A stretch of DNA of 64,000 nt from CAWBRY01 sp963791295 (GTDB lineage: Bacteria; Bacteroidota; Bacteroidia; Chitinophagales; Chitinophagaceae). The stretch is taken from NCBI GenBank assembly GCA_963791295.1, contig CAWBRY010000004.1:434001-498000 (forward strand). The letters are read 5' to 3'. Positions 44,459 to 57,275 of this stretch are shown piece after piece (within the stretch, counting starts at the first letter, position 1; each line of letters starts with the position of its first letter). Both the position numbers and the translations under genes were made by a program. The notes below the pieces were generated by a model. That model had not been told where the DNA came from, ran no database searches, and saw nothing but the letters and a program-made list of their open reading frames with translations.

Positions 44459-44474
44459 ATGAGCTCTTGGGGGA

Positions 44475-44508
<34 letters not shown>

Positions 44509-44950
44509 TTTGAGCGACGGCCCTTCCATACAGAAACCGCCGGATCACTTTAGCCGACTTTCGTCCCTGCTCGGCTTGTGTGCCTCACAGTCAAGCACCC
44601 TTATACTAATGCGCTCTTCGTACGATTACCAACCGTACTGAGGGTACCTTTGCAAGCCTCCGTTACTCTTTAGGAGGCGACCACCCCAGTCAAACTACCC
44701 ACCATGCACTGTTTCCCGCAAGGGATTAGACTCTAAATCAAAGAAGGTTGGTATTTCAACGACCGCTCCACCCTACCTAGCGGCAAGGCTTCGTAGCGTC
44801 CCAACTATGCTACACATCCGTAATTCAAAATCAATGCAAAGTTGTAGTGAAGGTTCACGGGGTCTTTCCGTCCCGTGGCGGGTAACCGGCATCTTCACCG
44901 ATACTACAATTTCACCGGGCTCGTGGAGGAGACAGTGTTCAACTCATTAG

Positions 44951-45499
<549 letters not shown>

Positions 45500-45692
45500 G
45501 AGTGAATTTACAAGTTCTGAACGTGAAGTCTCTGAGGGTTTCCTTCGCACGCATGCGAAAGATCTTCCCTGCGGATTGTCCCCTTGTCTTTTCCATTTTT
45601 ACTTTCGTAATCCATGACTACGATGAGTAGAAAAAGCTGTGTGAGGAGTTTCCCGCATATAGTTCAGTTTTACTAAGGCTAGCGATTGGTTA

Positions 45693-45727
<35 letters not shown>

Positions 45728-47786
45728 TGGGGCTTCAGTCAGGAGCTTTGCCTTGCGGCGAACACCCTTCCTTAACCTTCCAGCACCGGGCAGGTATCAG
45801 GCTCTATACGTCATCTTTCGATTTTGCAGGGCCCTGTGTTTTTGTTAAACAGTTGGTTGAACCATTTTACTGAGACCATCCGAAGATGGTACGCTTTATC
45901 CCGAAGTTACAGCGTCAATTTGCCTAGTTCCTTCTCCACGGCTCACCCGAGCTCCTTAGAATATTCTTCCCGTCTACCTGTGTCGGTTTGCGGTACGGGC
46001 TGCTATACTCGCTTTTCTTGGAAGAGCTTTTATGACTTCGCTTTGCCCGAAGGCTGGGCTGAACGTGCATTTCCGTCAGCACGTAGCCACCACGGCTCTC
46101 CGTTACTTTTAATATATAGCAGGCGCAGGAATATTAACCTGCTTTCCATCAGCTACCCCTTTCGGGTTTGCCTAAGGACCCGTCTAACCCTGATCCGATT
46201 AACGTTGATCAGGAACCCTTAGACTTTCGGAGGTCCGGTTTTTCACCGGACTTATCGTTACTTATGCCTACATTTTCTTTTGAAACCGCTCCAGCATATG
46301 TCACCATACACCTTCGATGCAGTTTCAATGCTCCCCTACCGATCATCCACGAAGTGGAGATCATAGAGCTTCGGTTCGTAGTTTGATGCCCGATTATTTT
46401 CCGTGCGGGACCTCTCGACCAGTGAGCTGTTACGCACTCTTTAAATGAATTGCTGCTTCCAAGCAAACATCCTGGCTGTTATAGAAGTCCTACCTCGTTT
46501 GATCAACTTAACTACGTATTAGGGACCTTAGCTGCTATTCTGGGTTATTTCCCTCTCGGCCACGGACCTTAGCGCCCGTAGCCTCACTCCCGGTAATATC
46601 TGTTAGCATTCGGAGTTTGTCAGGGTTTGGTAGGCGGTGAAGCCCCCTAGCCCAATCAGTAGCTCTACCTCTAACAGACTTATAATCCGAGGCTGTTCCT
46701 AAAAACATTTCGGGGAGAACGAGCTATCTCTCAGTTTGATTGGCCTTTCACCCCTATCCACAGGTCATCCCAGAACTTTTCAACGTTAACGGGTTCGGTC
46801 CTCCAGTGTGTGTTACCACACCTTCAACCTGCCCATGGATAGATCACAAAGTTTCGCGTCTGCCCCCACTGACTAAATCGCCCTATTTGGACTCGCTTTC
46901 GCTACGGCTCCGTTAATTTCGAACTTAACCTTGCCAGTGAGGAGCAACTCGTAGGCTCATTATGCAAAAGGCACGCCGTCACCAAACACATTGCTGTGCA
47001 GGCTCCGACCGCTTGTAGGCACACGGTTTCAGGTACTATTTCACTCCCTTGTTTAGGGTGCTTTTCACCTTTCCCTTACGGTACTGGTTCACTATCGGTC
47101 TCTAAGTAGTATTTAGCCTTACCAGATGGTGCTGGCAGCTTCAGGCAGGATTCCTCCGGTCCCGCCTTACTCAGGATACTGCTCGTCCTCATCAATTTGC
47201 GCTTACGGGGCTATCACCCTCTATGGCTCAACTTTCCAGAAGATTTAACTTGATGATGATTTCTAAATGCAGTCCTACAACCCTCTAGCGGCACGCCGCC
47301 AAAGTTTGGGCTATTCCCATTTCGCTCGCCACTACTCAGGGAATCACTAAATTGTTTTCTTTTCCTCCCGGTAATTAGATGTTTCAGTTCCCGGGGTTGG
47401 CTTCCTGATTGCTCAGGATAATACACCTTCAGTGTACTGGGTTGTCCCATTCGGAGATCTGCGGATATAATGCTTGTGTGCAACTCCCCGCAGCTTATCG
47501 CAGCTTACCACGTCCTTCATCGCCTCTTAGAGCCAAGGCATCCACCATGTGCCCTTAATTGCTTTAAAAAAATTAATGTGCAAACAACATGAATGTCGTT
47601 CGCTATCATTCGCAGAGACAACGCAAGCGCTGCCTCCACAATTGTTTATTGTAGTTGTTACCCGACCACTTAAAAAAGTGATCGTGTGTTAGATACTCGT
47701 CTAACAATATTTTCCCAATATGTCAAAGAACTTTTGTTGCTGATGATGAGGTTGTGATCCTCTACGCCGCTTGCGTCATCATTATG

Positions 47787-47860
47787 TGGAGGATATCGGA
47801 GTCGAACCGATGACCCTTAGCTTGCAAAGCTAATGCTCTAGCCAACTGAGCTAATCCCCC
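47787..47860 (-). tRNA. tRNA-Ala (anticodon TGC)
   Basis: The minus strand reads GGGGGATTAGCTCAGTTGG..., with the anticodon loop CTTTGCAAG, GGTTCGACTCC in the T arm and the closing ATCCTCC pairing with GGGGGAT. CCA is not encoded. It lies between tRNA-Ile and 23S, as in most Bacteroidota operons. Confidence 0.95.
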
Positions 47861-47904
47861 TTCGTCCGCCGTAGCTGTTGCGAAGGCGGGCTTCGCTGTT
47901 TTAG

Positions 47905-47979
47905 TAGACCCGACCAGATTTGAACTGGTGACCCCTACATTATCAGTGTAGTGCTCTAACCAGGCTGAGCTACGGATCT
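47905..47979 (-). tRNA. tRNA-Ile (anticodon GAT)
   Basis: The minus strand reads AGATCCGTAGCTCAGCCTGG..., with anticodon GAT in CTGATAATG, the T arm AGTTCAAATCT and an acceptor strand CGGGTCT. CCA is not encoded. It lies between 16S and tRNA-Ala. Confidence 0.95.
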
Positions 47980-48125
47980 ATCTTTGTAGCCTCCATATCG
48001 GGTTACTTCACTTAAAAGAACTTGCATAAAAAATCCCGCTTGCCCGCGGGACAAGATTGAAAGTAAAGGAAACAATAGCTGGTAAATCTGATGATCAGTG
48101 TAAACACTAATCATATTGCTCTAAA

Positions 48126-49658
<1,533 letters not shown>

Positions 49659-49825
49659 AATGAGATTTGATACTGACCGTTTATTCTCATGAATTAACGT
49701 GTCAAATCGAATGTGTTTCGCTTTGACTTACCTTTTGTTCCGATTATTCATCGGAGTGCTATTGTTTCCTAACTTTCAAAGATCTTTTGGCCGCAACTTG
49801 CCGCCCCTTTTTTGCAAAAGGATTG

Positions 49826-49857
49826 CAAAGGTACGTGCCATTGTATTACTAACCAAA
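49826..49857 (-). promoter_or_regulatory. rRNA operon promoter
   Basis: On the minus strand TTTG (49857-49854), a 20-nt spacer and TACCTTTG (49833-49826) match the Bacteroidota consensus exactly. The 16S 5' end lies about 168 nt downstream, leaving a leader. The rest of the 49659-50106 spacer shows no gene. Confidence 0.88.
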
Positions 49858-50106
49858 ATATTTCCTGATCTTAACTCACCGTTTGCACGATGATACTCAA
49901 CCTGTTTGACGAAGAACTCCTGCAATTTTCAGATAGGGGGCAGCAAAATTACAACCTCCCCAATTACCCACAAAGTTTTTGATTTGATTTTGTACACATT
50001 TGACCCACAACAACCCAAAAAAATGATGCCAATCCGAAAATATTCCCCCAATTCAAAATGTTTTCACCCGGCTGTCCCTTCCTGATCGAAAAATTCCCAG
50101 ATTATT

Positions 50107-50841
50107 TTACAAATAAGGGTAGGTAACTTTTATTAGAAACAGTCCCTTGCCCGGGGCCGCAAAACGAGCCCTGGTGCAGTCCCGGCTCTCAATCACCGCC
50201 CGGAAATCAGCCAGACTGATCTTATTCCTCGCCACTTGCAGCATCGTCGCCACCATCGCTCTCACCATCCCTCGCAAAAAACGGTTCGACTTCACCTGGT
50301 AACAGAAACAATAATCTTCCTGTATCCATTTGCTTTCCGAGATTTCACAGACAAAACTTTTCACCTGCGTCTTTTTCTTCGAAAACGATGTAAAATCTTT
50401 GTACTCTTTCACCACTGCAGCTGCCTGGTTGAGCAACTCTATATCTAATTTATAAGGAAAATAGAATGCACGCTCCCTCAAGAAAGCATCCTTTTGCTGA
50501 TATATGAAATACTTGTACTCTCTCGCAATGGCATCGAAACGACAATGTGCATTATCATCTACAGCAATCAACCTCCTTACTACAACGTCGGCCGGAAGGA
50601 TCGCATTCATCTTATAAACGAAATGCGGATGGACTGCTGAATCAAAATCGAAATGAAAAAAATTCTGGAGGGCATGAACACCGGCATCCGTCCTCGAGGA
50701 GCCGGTCATAGAGACCTTTTCCTTCTGCAACACTTCGAAGGCTTTTTCTACCTCTGCCTGAATCGTATGGGCATTTTCCTGAAGCTGAAATCCACTGTAT
50801 CGCGTGCCTTTATAGGAAATCTCAAGGAAATAGCGGGACAT
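50107..50841 (-). CDS. truA: tRNA pseudouridine(38-40) synthase TruA
   Basis: TruA makes pseudouridine at positions 38-40 of the anticodon arm in many tRNAs. The 244-residue sequence has the catalytic motif SSRTDAGVHALQNFFHFD (essential Asp), the KGTRYSGFQLQENAHTIQ start, and the RNA-binding FCYQVKSNRFLRGMVRAMVA region. Length is normal. It starts 2 nt after the DUF4476 gene ends, suggesting coupling or at least cotranscription. Confidence 0.94.
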   Translation of the reverse strand: MSRYFLEISYKGTRYSGFQLQENAHTIQAEVEKAFEVLQKEKVSMTGSSRTDAGVHALQNFFHFDFDSAVHPHFVYKMNAILPADVVVRRLIAVDDNAHCRFDAIAREYKYFIYQQKDAFLRERAFYFPYKLDIELLNQAAAVVKEYKDFTSFSKKKTQVKSFVCEISESKWIQEDYCFCYQVKSNRFLRGMVRAMVATMLQVARNKISLADFRAVIESRDCTRARFAAPGKGLFLIKVTYPYL

Positions 50842-50843
50842 AT

Positions 50844-52102
50844 TTATTTATCACTTACTAATGCTTTGAAGCGATTCACAAACCCCTGATCCTTCAATTC
50901 GGATTGCAGCGATCGGAAATTTTCCATGTCCGTTACAAACGGATAAGCTGCATCGAAAAATTTGTATTTACCTCCATCATCCAAAAACAATGCGCTCAGG
51001 TTCTTTAGCTGAATCGTTGAAAAACATTTTGCCTTAAAATACTTCCTGGCCTCCTCCACCATCTTATCATCCCCGATTTCTGCAGCCATCTGTTTGCGAA
51101 GTGTAAAAAAATCATTCTCCATCGCAATGCCGGCACAGTTGTTCTTAGACCCTGAACTATTCACCGTTTTTGTTTCAACGGGCTGATTCGTTTCCTTTTT
51201 TACCTCCGAAATCTTTTTTTTTCGTCAAGAGTGCTGTCCGTAGAAAAATCCAGGAATTTTTTTTCTTCTTTCGCGACTTCTTTGTTTTCATTGACCACCG
51301 CCTTCGGATTGGGTATCAAAACGCGAATGGTATCACTACCTCCATTCTCAAATTGATCAATAAAAATCAATCCGAATCCTTCCGTAGTCGAACTCTCAGA
51401 TTTCCTGGTCACCACCGATTGTTTATACACTGCGGGCACTGCCATTTTTATCTCTTCCTTTTTTTCCTTAACCGGCTCGCTCGTACCTAGCTTCGCTAAC
51501 TCTCTCCTGGCAGTTGAACTGTCTGGCTGAACCGCCTTCGACTCCTCCTTTTTTACCTGCTGCGTAATCAACTCGACTTTTTTCTCGTCGTCTATTTTTG
51601 GAGACGGTTTCGTAATCACTTCCGGTTTTTTCTCATCCAGGCTTGCGAGAATGGGTCTCTCTTTTAATGATGGATCATCCGCAGCCCTCGACAGGATCTC
51701 AGTAAAAGCGGAGACCTTGTTATTCTTCGATTTGGAACTGCTGTCTGTAGTTCCTGTTTGCTGAACTGGCATTTGAATGGCCATCGTTTGAAGATCGTAA
51801 AGTCCCCAACCTTTGTCACCAAAGTTTTTCAATAAGTATCCATGATCCTTCCTGTTAATGGTCAGGGAAAATTGCCTTTCTGGCCACTTGTTCTGTGGAA
51901 AGCCAATACTAACCCGATAAGTAGTATCCACCAACTTGGAAAGAATCAGGTAACCGGACGAAGTGGAACTATACACCCTGTCATTCATTTTCACAAAGAA
52001 AGGCTGGGAACTGTCCGCCTGCAAATAGACAAAATAAACTTTTTGAGAAAAACCCGTCGATACGGACACCATAAGTAAAACGGCCAGGATGAATCTGTTC
52101 AT
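50844..52102 (-). pseudogene. secreted DUF4476-domain protein, frameshift at an A9 tract
   Basis: The first frame (52102-51200) has a signal peptide, a beta-rich N-terminal region, then a charged Lys/Glu/Pro-rich linker. The second frame (51164-50844) is a typical DUF4476 domain (MENDFFTLRKQMAAEIGDD, FSTIQLKNLSALF, YKFFDAAYPFVTD). The frames meet at a run of nine A (coding strand; plus 51214-51222). One more A restores a continuous 419-residue protein reading DEKKKISEVKKE across the junction. A sequencing deletion, phase variation, or transcriptional slippage could each explain it. DUF4476 has no known function. A TAATTTTG box at 52131-52124 is a possible promoter. Confidence 0.75.
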
Positions 52103-52351
52103 CTATTCATATAATTATTCGGTCAAAATTAACCCAATCGGAACTATGAAGCTAAAAAAACGCGAACACATCAATATTATGTAGAGCCGTTGATCCAGCT
52201 TTTCCTAACAATTGACCGCACAATTGGCTCGCTGGTTGTTTGTAAATCAAGCCGTCGGTGAAATGAGTTGTTAAATTACACAACCTTCCTTCACTTTTAC
52301 AGAGGTTCAAAGGTCCGACTGTTCTATTTTTGACGCTCTTAACTATTATCT

Positions 52352-54841
52352 ATGCCACGATTGCACCTTTTATTATTAGTTCTAATTTCCAATCATGTGA
52401 TATTCGCACAGGCCCAACCCGTGGCAGACACCTCCTGGAAGAAAAACTACCGGGAATCTGCAACACGTATCAACGACCTGGTCCATACTAAATTGGAAGT
52501 GAAATTTGATTATGATAAATCCTATCTGTACGGAAAAGCCTGGATCACTCTCAAGCCTCATTTTTATCCTACCGATTCACTCAGACTGGACGCAAAAGGC
52601 ATGGACGTGAAACGCGTAGCCATTAATAAAGGAACAGATTCGAAAAACCTCCAGTACAAATATGACGGCATGCAGCTGTTCATTACACTGGATAAGAAGT
52701 ATAAAGGGGATGAAGCTTATACGATTTTTATCGATTATACCGCGAAACCCAATGAAGTGAAAGTGAAAGGCAGCGCTGCCATTACCAATGCCAAGGGCCT
52801 CTACTTCATCAATCCAAAAGGCGAGGATAAAGGAAAACCAACTCAAATATGGACTCAAGGTGAGACAGAAGCGACCTCTGTATGGTGTCCCACAATCGAT
52901 AGGCCCAATCAAAAAACCACCGAGGAAATATATATGACGGTGCCTGCAAAATATGTTACCCTTTCTAATGGAAAACTGGTGAGCCAGAAGAAAAATGCAG
53001 ATGGCACGAGAACCGATTATTGGAAAATGGATCTCCCACACGCTCCCTATTTGTTTTTTATGGGCGTGGGTGATTATGCTGTGATCAAAGACTCCTGGAA
53101 AGGAAAAGAAGTGAGTTACTATGTTGAGAAAGAATATGCACCGGTGGCCAGAAAAATTTTCGGCCTCACTCCTGAAATGATTGCTTTCTTTTCAAAGATC
53201 ACCGGGGTTGACTATCCCTGGGTTAAGTATTCACAGATCACAGGGACGGACTATGTCAGCGGCGCCATGGAAAACACGACCGCGACCCTTCATTCAAGCG
53301 TTGCCCAGCAAGATGCGCGTGAATTGACTGACGCCAATAAATGGGAACCGGTGGTTGCCCATGAACTGTTTCACCAATGGTTTGGGGATTATGTCACTAC
53401 GGAGAGTTGGAGCAATATTACCCTCAATGAGTCGTTCGCGAATTTCAGTGAGGTTCTTTGGTATGAATACAAATATGGCAAAGACGCCGGCGATGATCAG
53501 AATTTCACCGATATGGATGGCTACCTGAAAAGTAACAGTGAAAAGAAAGACCTGGTCCGGTTCTACTATGACAATAAAGAAGATGTGTTTGACGCAGTTA
53601 GTTATAACAAAGGAGGTCGGATATTAAACATGCTGCGCAACCTCGTCGGTGACGCAGCCTTTTCCAAAGCGCTCAATCTATACCTCACCACCAATAAATT
53701 CAAGTCTGCCGAAGCAGCGCAACTTCGCCTTGCTTTTGAAGAAGTGACCGGCAGAGACCTCAATTGGTATTGGAACCAATGGTATTACGGCAGCGGTCAC
53801 CCTCAATTGGATATAAACTATAGCTACCTGGCCGACCAAAAAAAGGTGCAGGTGATCGTGAACCAAAAACAAAAAGGTCAAATATTTAAACTGCCCGTTG
53901 CCATTGACATCTATCACGGCGCCAACAAGGTCAGGTATCCGGTATGGGCAAAGAATGCAACAGACACTTTTTATTTTGACGCCGCACAAAAGCCAGACCT
54001 TGTAAACTTTGATGGCGACAAAATTTTATTAACGGAGAAGAAAGAAAATAAAACGTTGGACGAATACATTCACCAATATAAATATGCCGGCACATACCTG
54101 GACCGGCGCGAAGCGATTGATTTTGCATCTCAGAACCAGGATGATCCTAAAGCAGTTGAATTTCTAAAGGAAGCTTTGAAAGATAAATTTGAAGCGCTTC
54201 GCGTGTTGGCAGTCGGGCAGCTGAACATTAAGAACGAAACCGTCAAGAACACGATGGAACCGATATTGGTTGACTTAGCCAAAAATGATCCTAAGCGTTT
54301 AGTAAAATCGTCTGCCATTGTCAAATTGGGAGAATATCAGAAACCAGAATATGCCCCTATTTTCAAAGCAGCCATCGATGATTCTTCATATTCTGTATCA
54401 GGAAATGCGCTGGAAGCACTTTTACAAATCGATCCATATGGAGCTCTGGCAGAAGCAAAGCGTCTATCGACCTCAACGGTTCAGGGGAAACTTTCTTCGA
54501 CCATTGCCAGTATTCTCGTTGCCTCCGGCGATGAATCTTATGCCGACGTGATCCTTAGTCAATTTGAAAAGATGCCAACAACGCAGGAAAAGTTAGATCT
54601 CGCTCAATCTGTCGGCAGTTTCATTGGGCAATCAAAAGATATGGCGGTTGTAAAAAGAGGCGTTGACGCTATCGTGGCTTTCAGGGACGCAATACCCGCA
54701 TCCTCCAGAAGTGTGACAGATGAATTCATTAATGGTGTATTGCTGAAAGACCTGGCGAAGAGAAAAAAAGCAGCCGGTTTAGAAGATCAGTCGAATTATA
54801 TTTCATCCAAATTGCCAGGGGCCGACAAGAAAGGATTCTAA
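52352..54841 (+). CDS. secreted M1-family aminopeptidase
   Basis: An 829-residue exported peptidase with a signal peptide (about 1-19). The exopeptidase motif appears as SGAMENTTATLH and the zinc site as HELFHQWFGDY, with the third ligand Glu in NESFANFSEV. A Tyr in SYNKGGRILNMLRNL probably stabilises the transition state. The C-terminal 250 residues are HEAT-like repeats (DPKAVEFLKEALKDKFEALR). It releases N-terminal residues from peptides. A TATTTTTG box (52325-52332) precedes it. Confidence 0.9.
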   Translation: MPRLHLLLLVLISNHVIFAQAQPVADTSWKKNYRESATRINDLVHTKLEVKFDYDKSYLYGKAWITLKPHFYPTDSLRLDAKGMDVKRVAINKGTDSKNLQYKYDGMQLFITLDKKYKGDEAYTIFIDYTAKPNEVKVKGSAAITNAKGLYFINPKGEDKGKPTQIWTQGETEATSVWCPTIDRPNQKTTEEIYMTVPAKYVTLSNGKLVSQKKNADGTRTDYWKMDLPHAPYLFFMGVGDYAVIKDSWKGKEVSYYVEKEYAPVARKIFGLTPEMIAFFSKITGVDYPWVKYSQITGTDYVSGAMENTTATLHSSVAQQDARELTDANKWEPVVAHELFHQWFGDYVTTESWSNITLNESFANFSEVLWYEYKYGKDAGDDQNFTDMDGYLKSNSEKKDLVRFYYDNKEDVFDAVSYNKGGRILNMLRNLVGDAAFSKALNLYLTTNKFKSAEAAQLRLAFEEVTGRDLNWYWNQWYYGSGHPQLDINYSYLADQKKVQVIVNQKQKGQIFKLPVAIDIYHGANKVRYPVWAKNATDTFYFDAAQKPDLVNFDGDKILLTEKKENKTLDEYIHQYKYAGTYLDRREAIDFASQNQDDPKAVEFLKEALKDKFEALRVLAVGQLNIKNETVKNTMEPILVDLAKNDPKRLVKSSAIVKLGEYQKPEYAPIFKAAIDDSSYSVSGNALEALLQIDPYGALAEAKRLSTSTVQGKLSSTIASILVASGDESYADVILSQFEKMPTTQEKLDLAQSVGSFIGQSKDMAVVKRGVDAIVAFRDAIPASSRSVTDEFINGVLLKDLAKRKKAAGLEDQSNYISSKLPGADKKGF

Positions 54842-54853
54842 ACTAGATGCTCA

Positions 54854-54885
54854 CGCAATCCCCTCCGACGGAGGGGAAGATTGCG
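54854..54885. repeat. hairpin repeat, left copy
   Basis: cgcaatcccctccgac and ggaggggaagattgcg form a near-perfect palindrome: an outer 7-bp stem CGCAATC/GATTGCG and an inner CCCTCC/GGAGGG. A second copy lies at 55384-55415. It follows the M1 stop by 12 nt and may also act as a terminator-like structure. Confidence 0.75.
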
Positions 54886-54895
54886 TTATAGTAAA

Positions 54896-55398
54896 CAAGC
54901 TTACTATAAATAGAAAAGTAATAAACAAAAGAAAACTTGTTATTATTAAGTGGAAAAACAAAAAGTGTTAGCTGTGAGAAAGCAATTACGCTGCTTAGGT
55001 GTAAGGAAGCTATATTATCTGTTGGCTAAAGATTTTAAAAGAGAACAAATAACAGTGGGTAGAGACAAGTTGTTTAGGATTCTGCGGAATGAGAAAGTGT
55101 TGGTAGTAAAGAAAAAACGTTATACAAAGACTACGAAATCACATCACTGGATGCAGAAGTATAGAAACCTGATAAAGGGTTTGCAAACGATAAATACAGA
55201 GCAACTATGGGTAGCTGACATCACCTGGTTGAATCTTAAAAAAGGACCTTGTTATCTACACTTAATCACCGATGGATATTCCAAGAAAATCATGGGATAC
55301 GAAGTAAGCAATAATCTGTTAGCGGCAAGCACCATTAAAGCTCTTAAGATGGCATTAAAGGCCAGAACATATACTACTGCATTAATCCCCCCTCCGTA
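54896..55398 (+). pseudogene. IS3-family transposase (OrfB) fragment
   Basis: A remnant of the IS3-family integrase-type transposase. It starts in frame at QAYYK (54896), has in-frame stops TAG (54911) and TAA (54947), then an open stretch with LGVRKLYYLLAKDF (HTH-linked helix region) and the beginning of the catalytic rve domain, VADITWLNLKKGPCYLHLITDGYS. The protein breaks off after YTTALI, where HHSDRG would normally follow, exactly where the right hairpin repeat begins. The second catalytic Asp and the Glu are missing, so it is inactive. No terminal inverted repeats remain visible. Confidence 0.85.
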
Positions 55399-55415
55399 GG
55401 AGGGGAAGATTGCGA
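55384..55415. repeat. hairpin repeat, right copy
   Basis: aatcccccctccgtaggagg followed by ggaagattgcg repeats the left copy with small changes in the loop and one extra C; the outer left arm is altered (taatc for gcaatc). Together the copies bracket the transposase fragment. Confidence 0.7.
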
Positions 55416-55428
55416 AAGTATCTAGCCC

Positions 55429-56202
55429 CTACCATCCCCCACTCGCTCCGCCGCCGCCGCCGCTTCCTCCGCCAAAGCCTCCGAAGCCGCCACCACCGCC
55501 GCCGAGACCAGCCACCCCGCCTCCAGACCAACCGCCGCCTCTTCCACCTCCGAGCATGCTGGCAATGATCCAACCGGTTGGTGACATCATTCCACCTCCC
55601 CTGCCTCCTCGTCCTCCGCCAATACCCGCAAGTATGAAAAATAAAATGATGATTAATAAAAATATCGAGCCCAAAGGCAGGCCTTTCTTTTTCCCATAAC
55701 CCGTCGGCGCTTTATAAACACCGGCCGCCGCCTTCATGAGTGCATCCGTTCCTAAGTCTATCCCTCGATAATAATTGCCGGCCTTGAATTGAGGTAGGAT
55801 CTGGTTGTCGATAATGCTCTTTGCAATAAGATCTGGGATTGCTCCTTCTAATCCGTAGCCCGTTTGTATTCCGACCTTTCGATCGTCTTTGGCCACTAAT
55901 AAGACTACGCCATTATTATTTTCTTTGCTTCCCACTCCCCAACTCCGGAGTATTCCTAACCCGGCATCATCAATGGAATTTCCTTCTGTGGAATTGACAA
56001 TGACCACCGCGATTTGGTTAGAAGTGCTATCATCATAAGCGACCAGTTTGTGTTCCAGGGCCTCCAATTGCGCAGGAGTGAGCGTGTTGGTAAAGTCATT
56101 CACCAGCCGCGGCGGACTCGGCCTTTGAGGAATTCCTTTATCGACCTGCGCAACAGCACAAACTGAAAGAAATAGAGTGAGAAATAAGAGTAGTCTCTTC
56201 AT
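55429..56202 (-). CDS. TPM-domain (YgcG-like) membrane protein with Gly-rich tail
   Basis: A 257-residue protein: signal peptide (about 1-19), TPM domain (PSPPRLVNDFTNTLTPAQLE to KVGIQTGYGLEGAIPDLIAK), one transmembrane helix (LGSIFLLIIILFFILAGIG) and a C-terminal tail dominated by Gly and Ser. TPM proteins are periplasmic and have been linked to photosystem repair in plants and to membrane-stress or cell-envelope functions in bacteria. It is the last gene of the lemA-lemA-TPM-TPM operon, 5 nt after its neighbour. The low-complexity tail is not a repeat array of DNA-level interest. Confidence 0.87.
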   Translation of the reverse strand: MKRLLLFLTLFLSVCAVAQVDKGIPQRPSPPRLVNDFTNTLTPAQLEALEHKLVAYDDSTSNQIAVVIVNSTEGNSIDDAGLGILRSWGVGSKENNNGVVLLVAKDDRKVGIQTGYGLEGAIPDLIAKSIIDNQILPQFKAGNYYRGIDLGTDALMKAAAGVYKAPTGYGKKKGLPLGSIFLLIIILFFILAGIGGGRGGRGGGMMSPTGWIIASMLGGGRGGGWSGGGVAGLGGGGGGFGGFGGGSGGGGGASGGW

Positions 56203-56207
56203 GAATA

Positions 56208-56666
56208 TTATCTGCCAAATACGATGTCGTTTGGCAATTCGTTTTTATCTGTTCCTTTATCATAAGGAAAGTTAGCCTGAAGGGCTTCGCCTATATGACG
56301 GACACAAGTACTGATTCCCTCAGCGTAGTTGTCACGATTAAAATTTAGGATCATTTCATTGACCACCCTCTTCCAATATTCCTGCCCCACCCTCTGATGA
56401 ATCCCTTCATCGCCATAAACAGCAAGCTGCCGGTCTTTCAGAGCCACATAAACCAAAACGGCATTGCGTTGCTGCGTATTCTCCATTTTCAATGTAAAAA
56501 ACAACTCCGTTGCCCGGTCAATTGCATCTACATAACTGCAACGGCTTTCTACATATACTCGCACCTCACCACTGGTTCGTTGCTCTGCATCACCAATAGC
56601 TTTGGCAATCGCATAGGTTTCTTCTTCACTGAAGAAATTTCTTTTTCGCCTGAAAAGTGAAAACAA
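56208..56666 (-). CDS. TPM-domain protein
   Basis: A 152-residue TPM-fold protein without a signal peptide or membrane helix: FSEEETYAIAKAIGDAEQRT, GEVRVYVESRC, RNAVLVYVALKDRQLAVYGD and VNEMILNFNRDNYAEGI. It is a shorter relative of the larger TPM protein 5 nt downstream, and 11 nt from the lemA copy upstream. Confidence 0.83.
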   Translation of the reverse strand: MFSLFRRKRNFFSEEETYAIAKAIGDAEQRTSGEVRVYVESRCSYVDAIDRATELFFTLKMENTQQRNAVLVYVALKDRQLAVYGDEGIHQRVGQEYWKRVVNEMILNFNRDNYAEGISTCVRHIGEALQANFPYDKGTDKNELPNDIVFGR

Positions 56667-56677
56667 CTTAAACGATT

Positions 56678-57265
56678 TTAAAATTTTATTTCAATCGCTT
56701 CTTCCGCACCTGCCACAGATTCAAAACCCGACTGTTTCTTAAATCCAAATAAATTAGCCAACAGGCTAGTAGGAAAACTCCGGACCTTTCTATTATAATC
56801 AGCTACCGCTGCATTAAAATCATTCCTTGCAATCTTGATCCGCCTTTCCGTTCCCTCCAACTGCGTTTGAAGACCGGCATAAGCCGCTGTCCCCTTTAAT
56901 GTGGGATATTTTTCTATGATGATGATCATACGGTTAGCAGTAGCCGCAAGAGTATCCTGGAGAGTCTTCTGATTTTCATAATTTGTCGGATCCAGTTCGT
57001 TATTGGACAATGCCGATAATGCCTTGCTCCGCGCTTCAGCAATCTTTTCCAGTGTTCCCTTTTCAAAGTCGGAAGCTCCCTTCACCACGTTCACCAGGTT
57101 GGGTATGAGATCAAGTCTTCGTTGGTAAGTATTCTGAACCTCTGACCATTGCAGCTTGACATTCTCCCTTTTTTTTACCAGGGAATTGTTGGTTGTGACG
57201 ACCCAAACAATAAGGATGAACAGGACAATAGCGCCAACAATGTAGCCGGTATATTTCTTTTGCAT
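56678..57265 (-). CDS. LemA family protein
   Basis: A 195-residue LemA protein: an N-terminal transmembrane helix (YTGYIVGAIVLFILIVWVV), then a helical-bundle domain (VKLQWSEVQNTYQRRLDLIPNL, the family signature, with ERRIKIARNDFNAAVADYN). LemA proteins are inner-membrane anchored with the domain outside; their exact activity is unknown. The next gene copy upstream is a paralogue. Confidence 0.9.
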   Translation of the reverse strand: MQKKYTGYIVGAIVLFILIVWVVTTNNSLVKKRENVKLQWSEVQNTYQRRLDLIPNLVNVVKGASDFEKGTLEKIAEARSKALSALSNNELDPTNYENQKTLQDTLAATANRMIIIIEKYPTLKGTAAYAGLQTQLEGTERRIKIARNDFNAAVADYNRKVRSFPTSLLANLFGFKKQSGFESVAGAEEAIEIKF

Positions 57266-57275
57266 TTACCCTTGC

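Noticed and set aside
55436..55600. GC-rich simple repeat at the end of the TPM gene
   Set aside because: It only encodes a Gly/Ser-rich protein tail.
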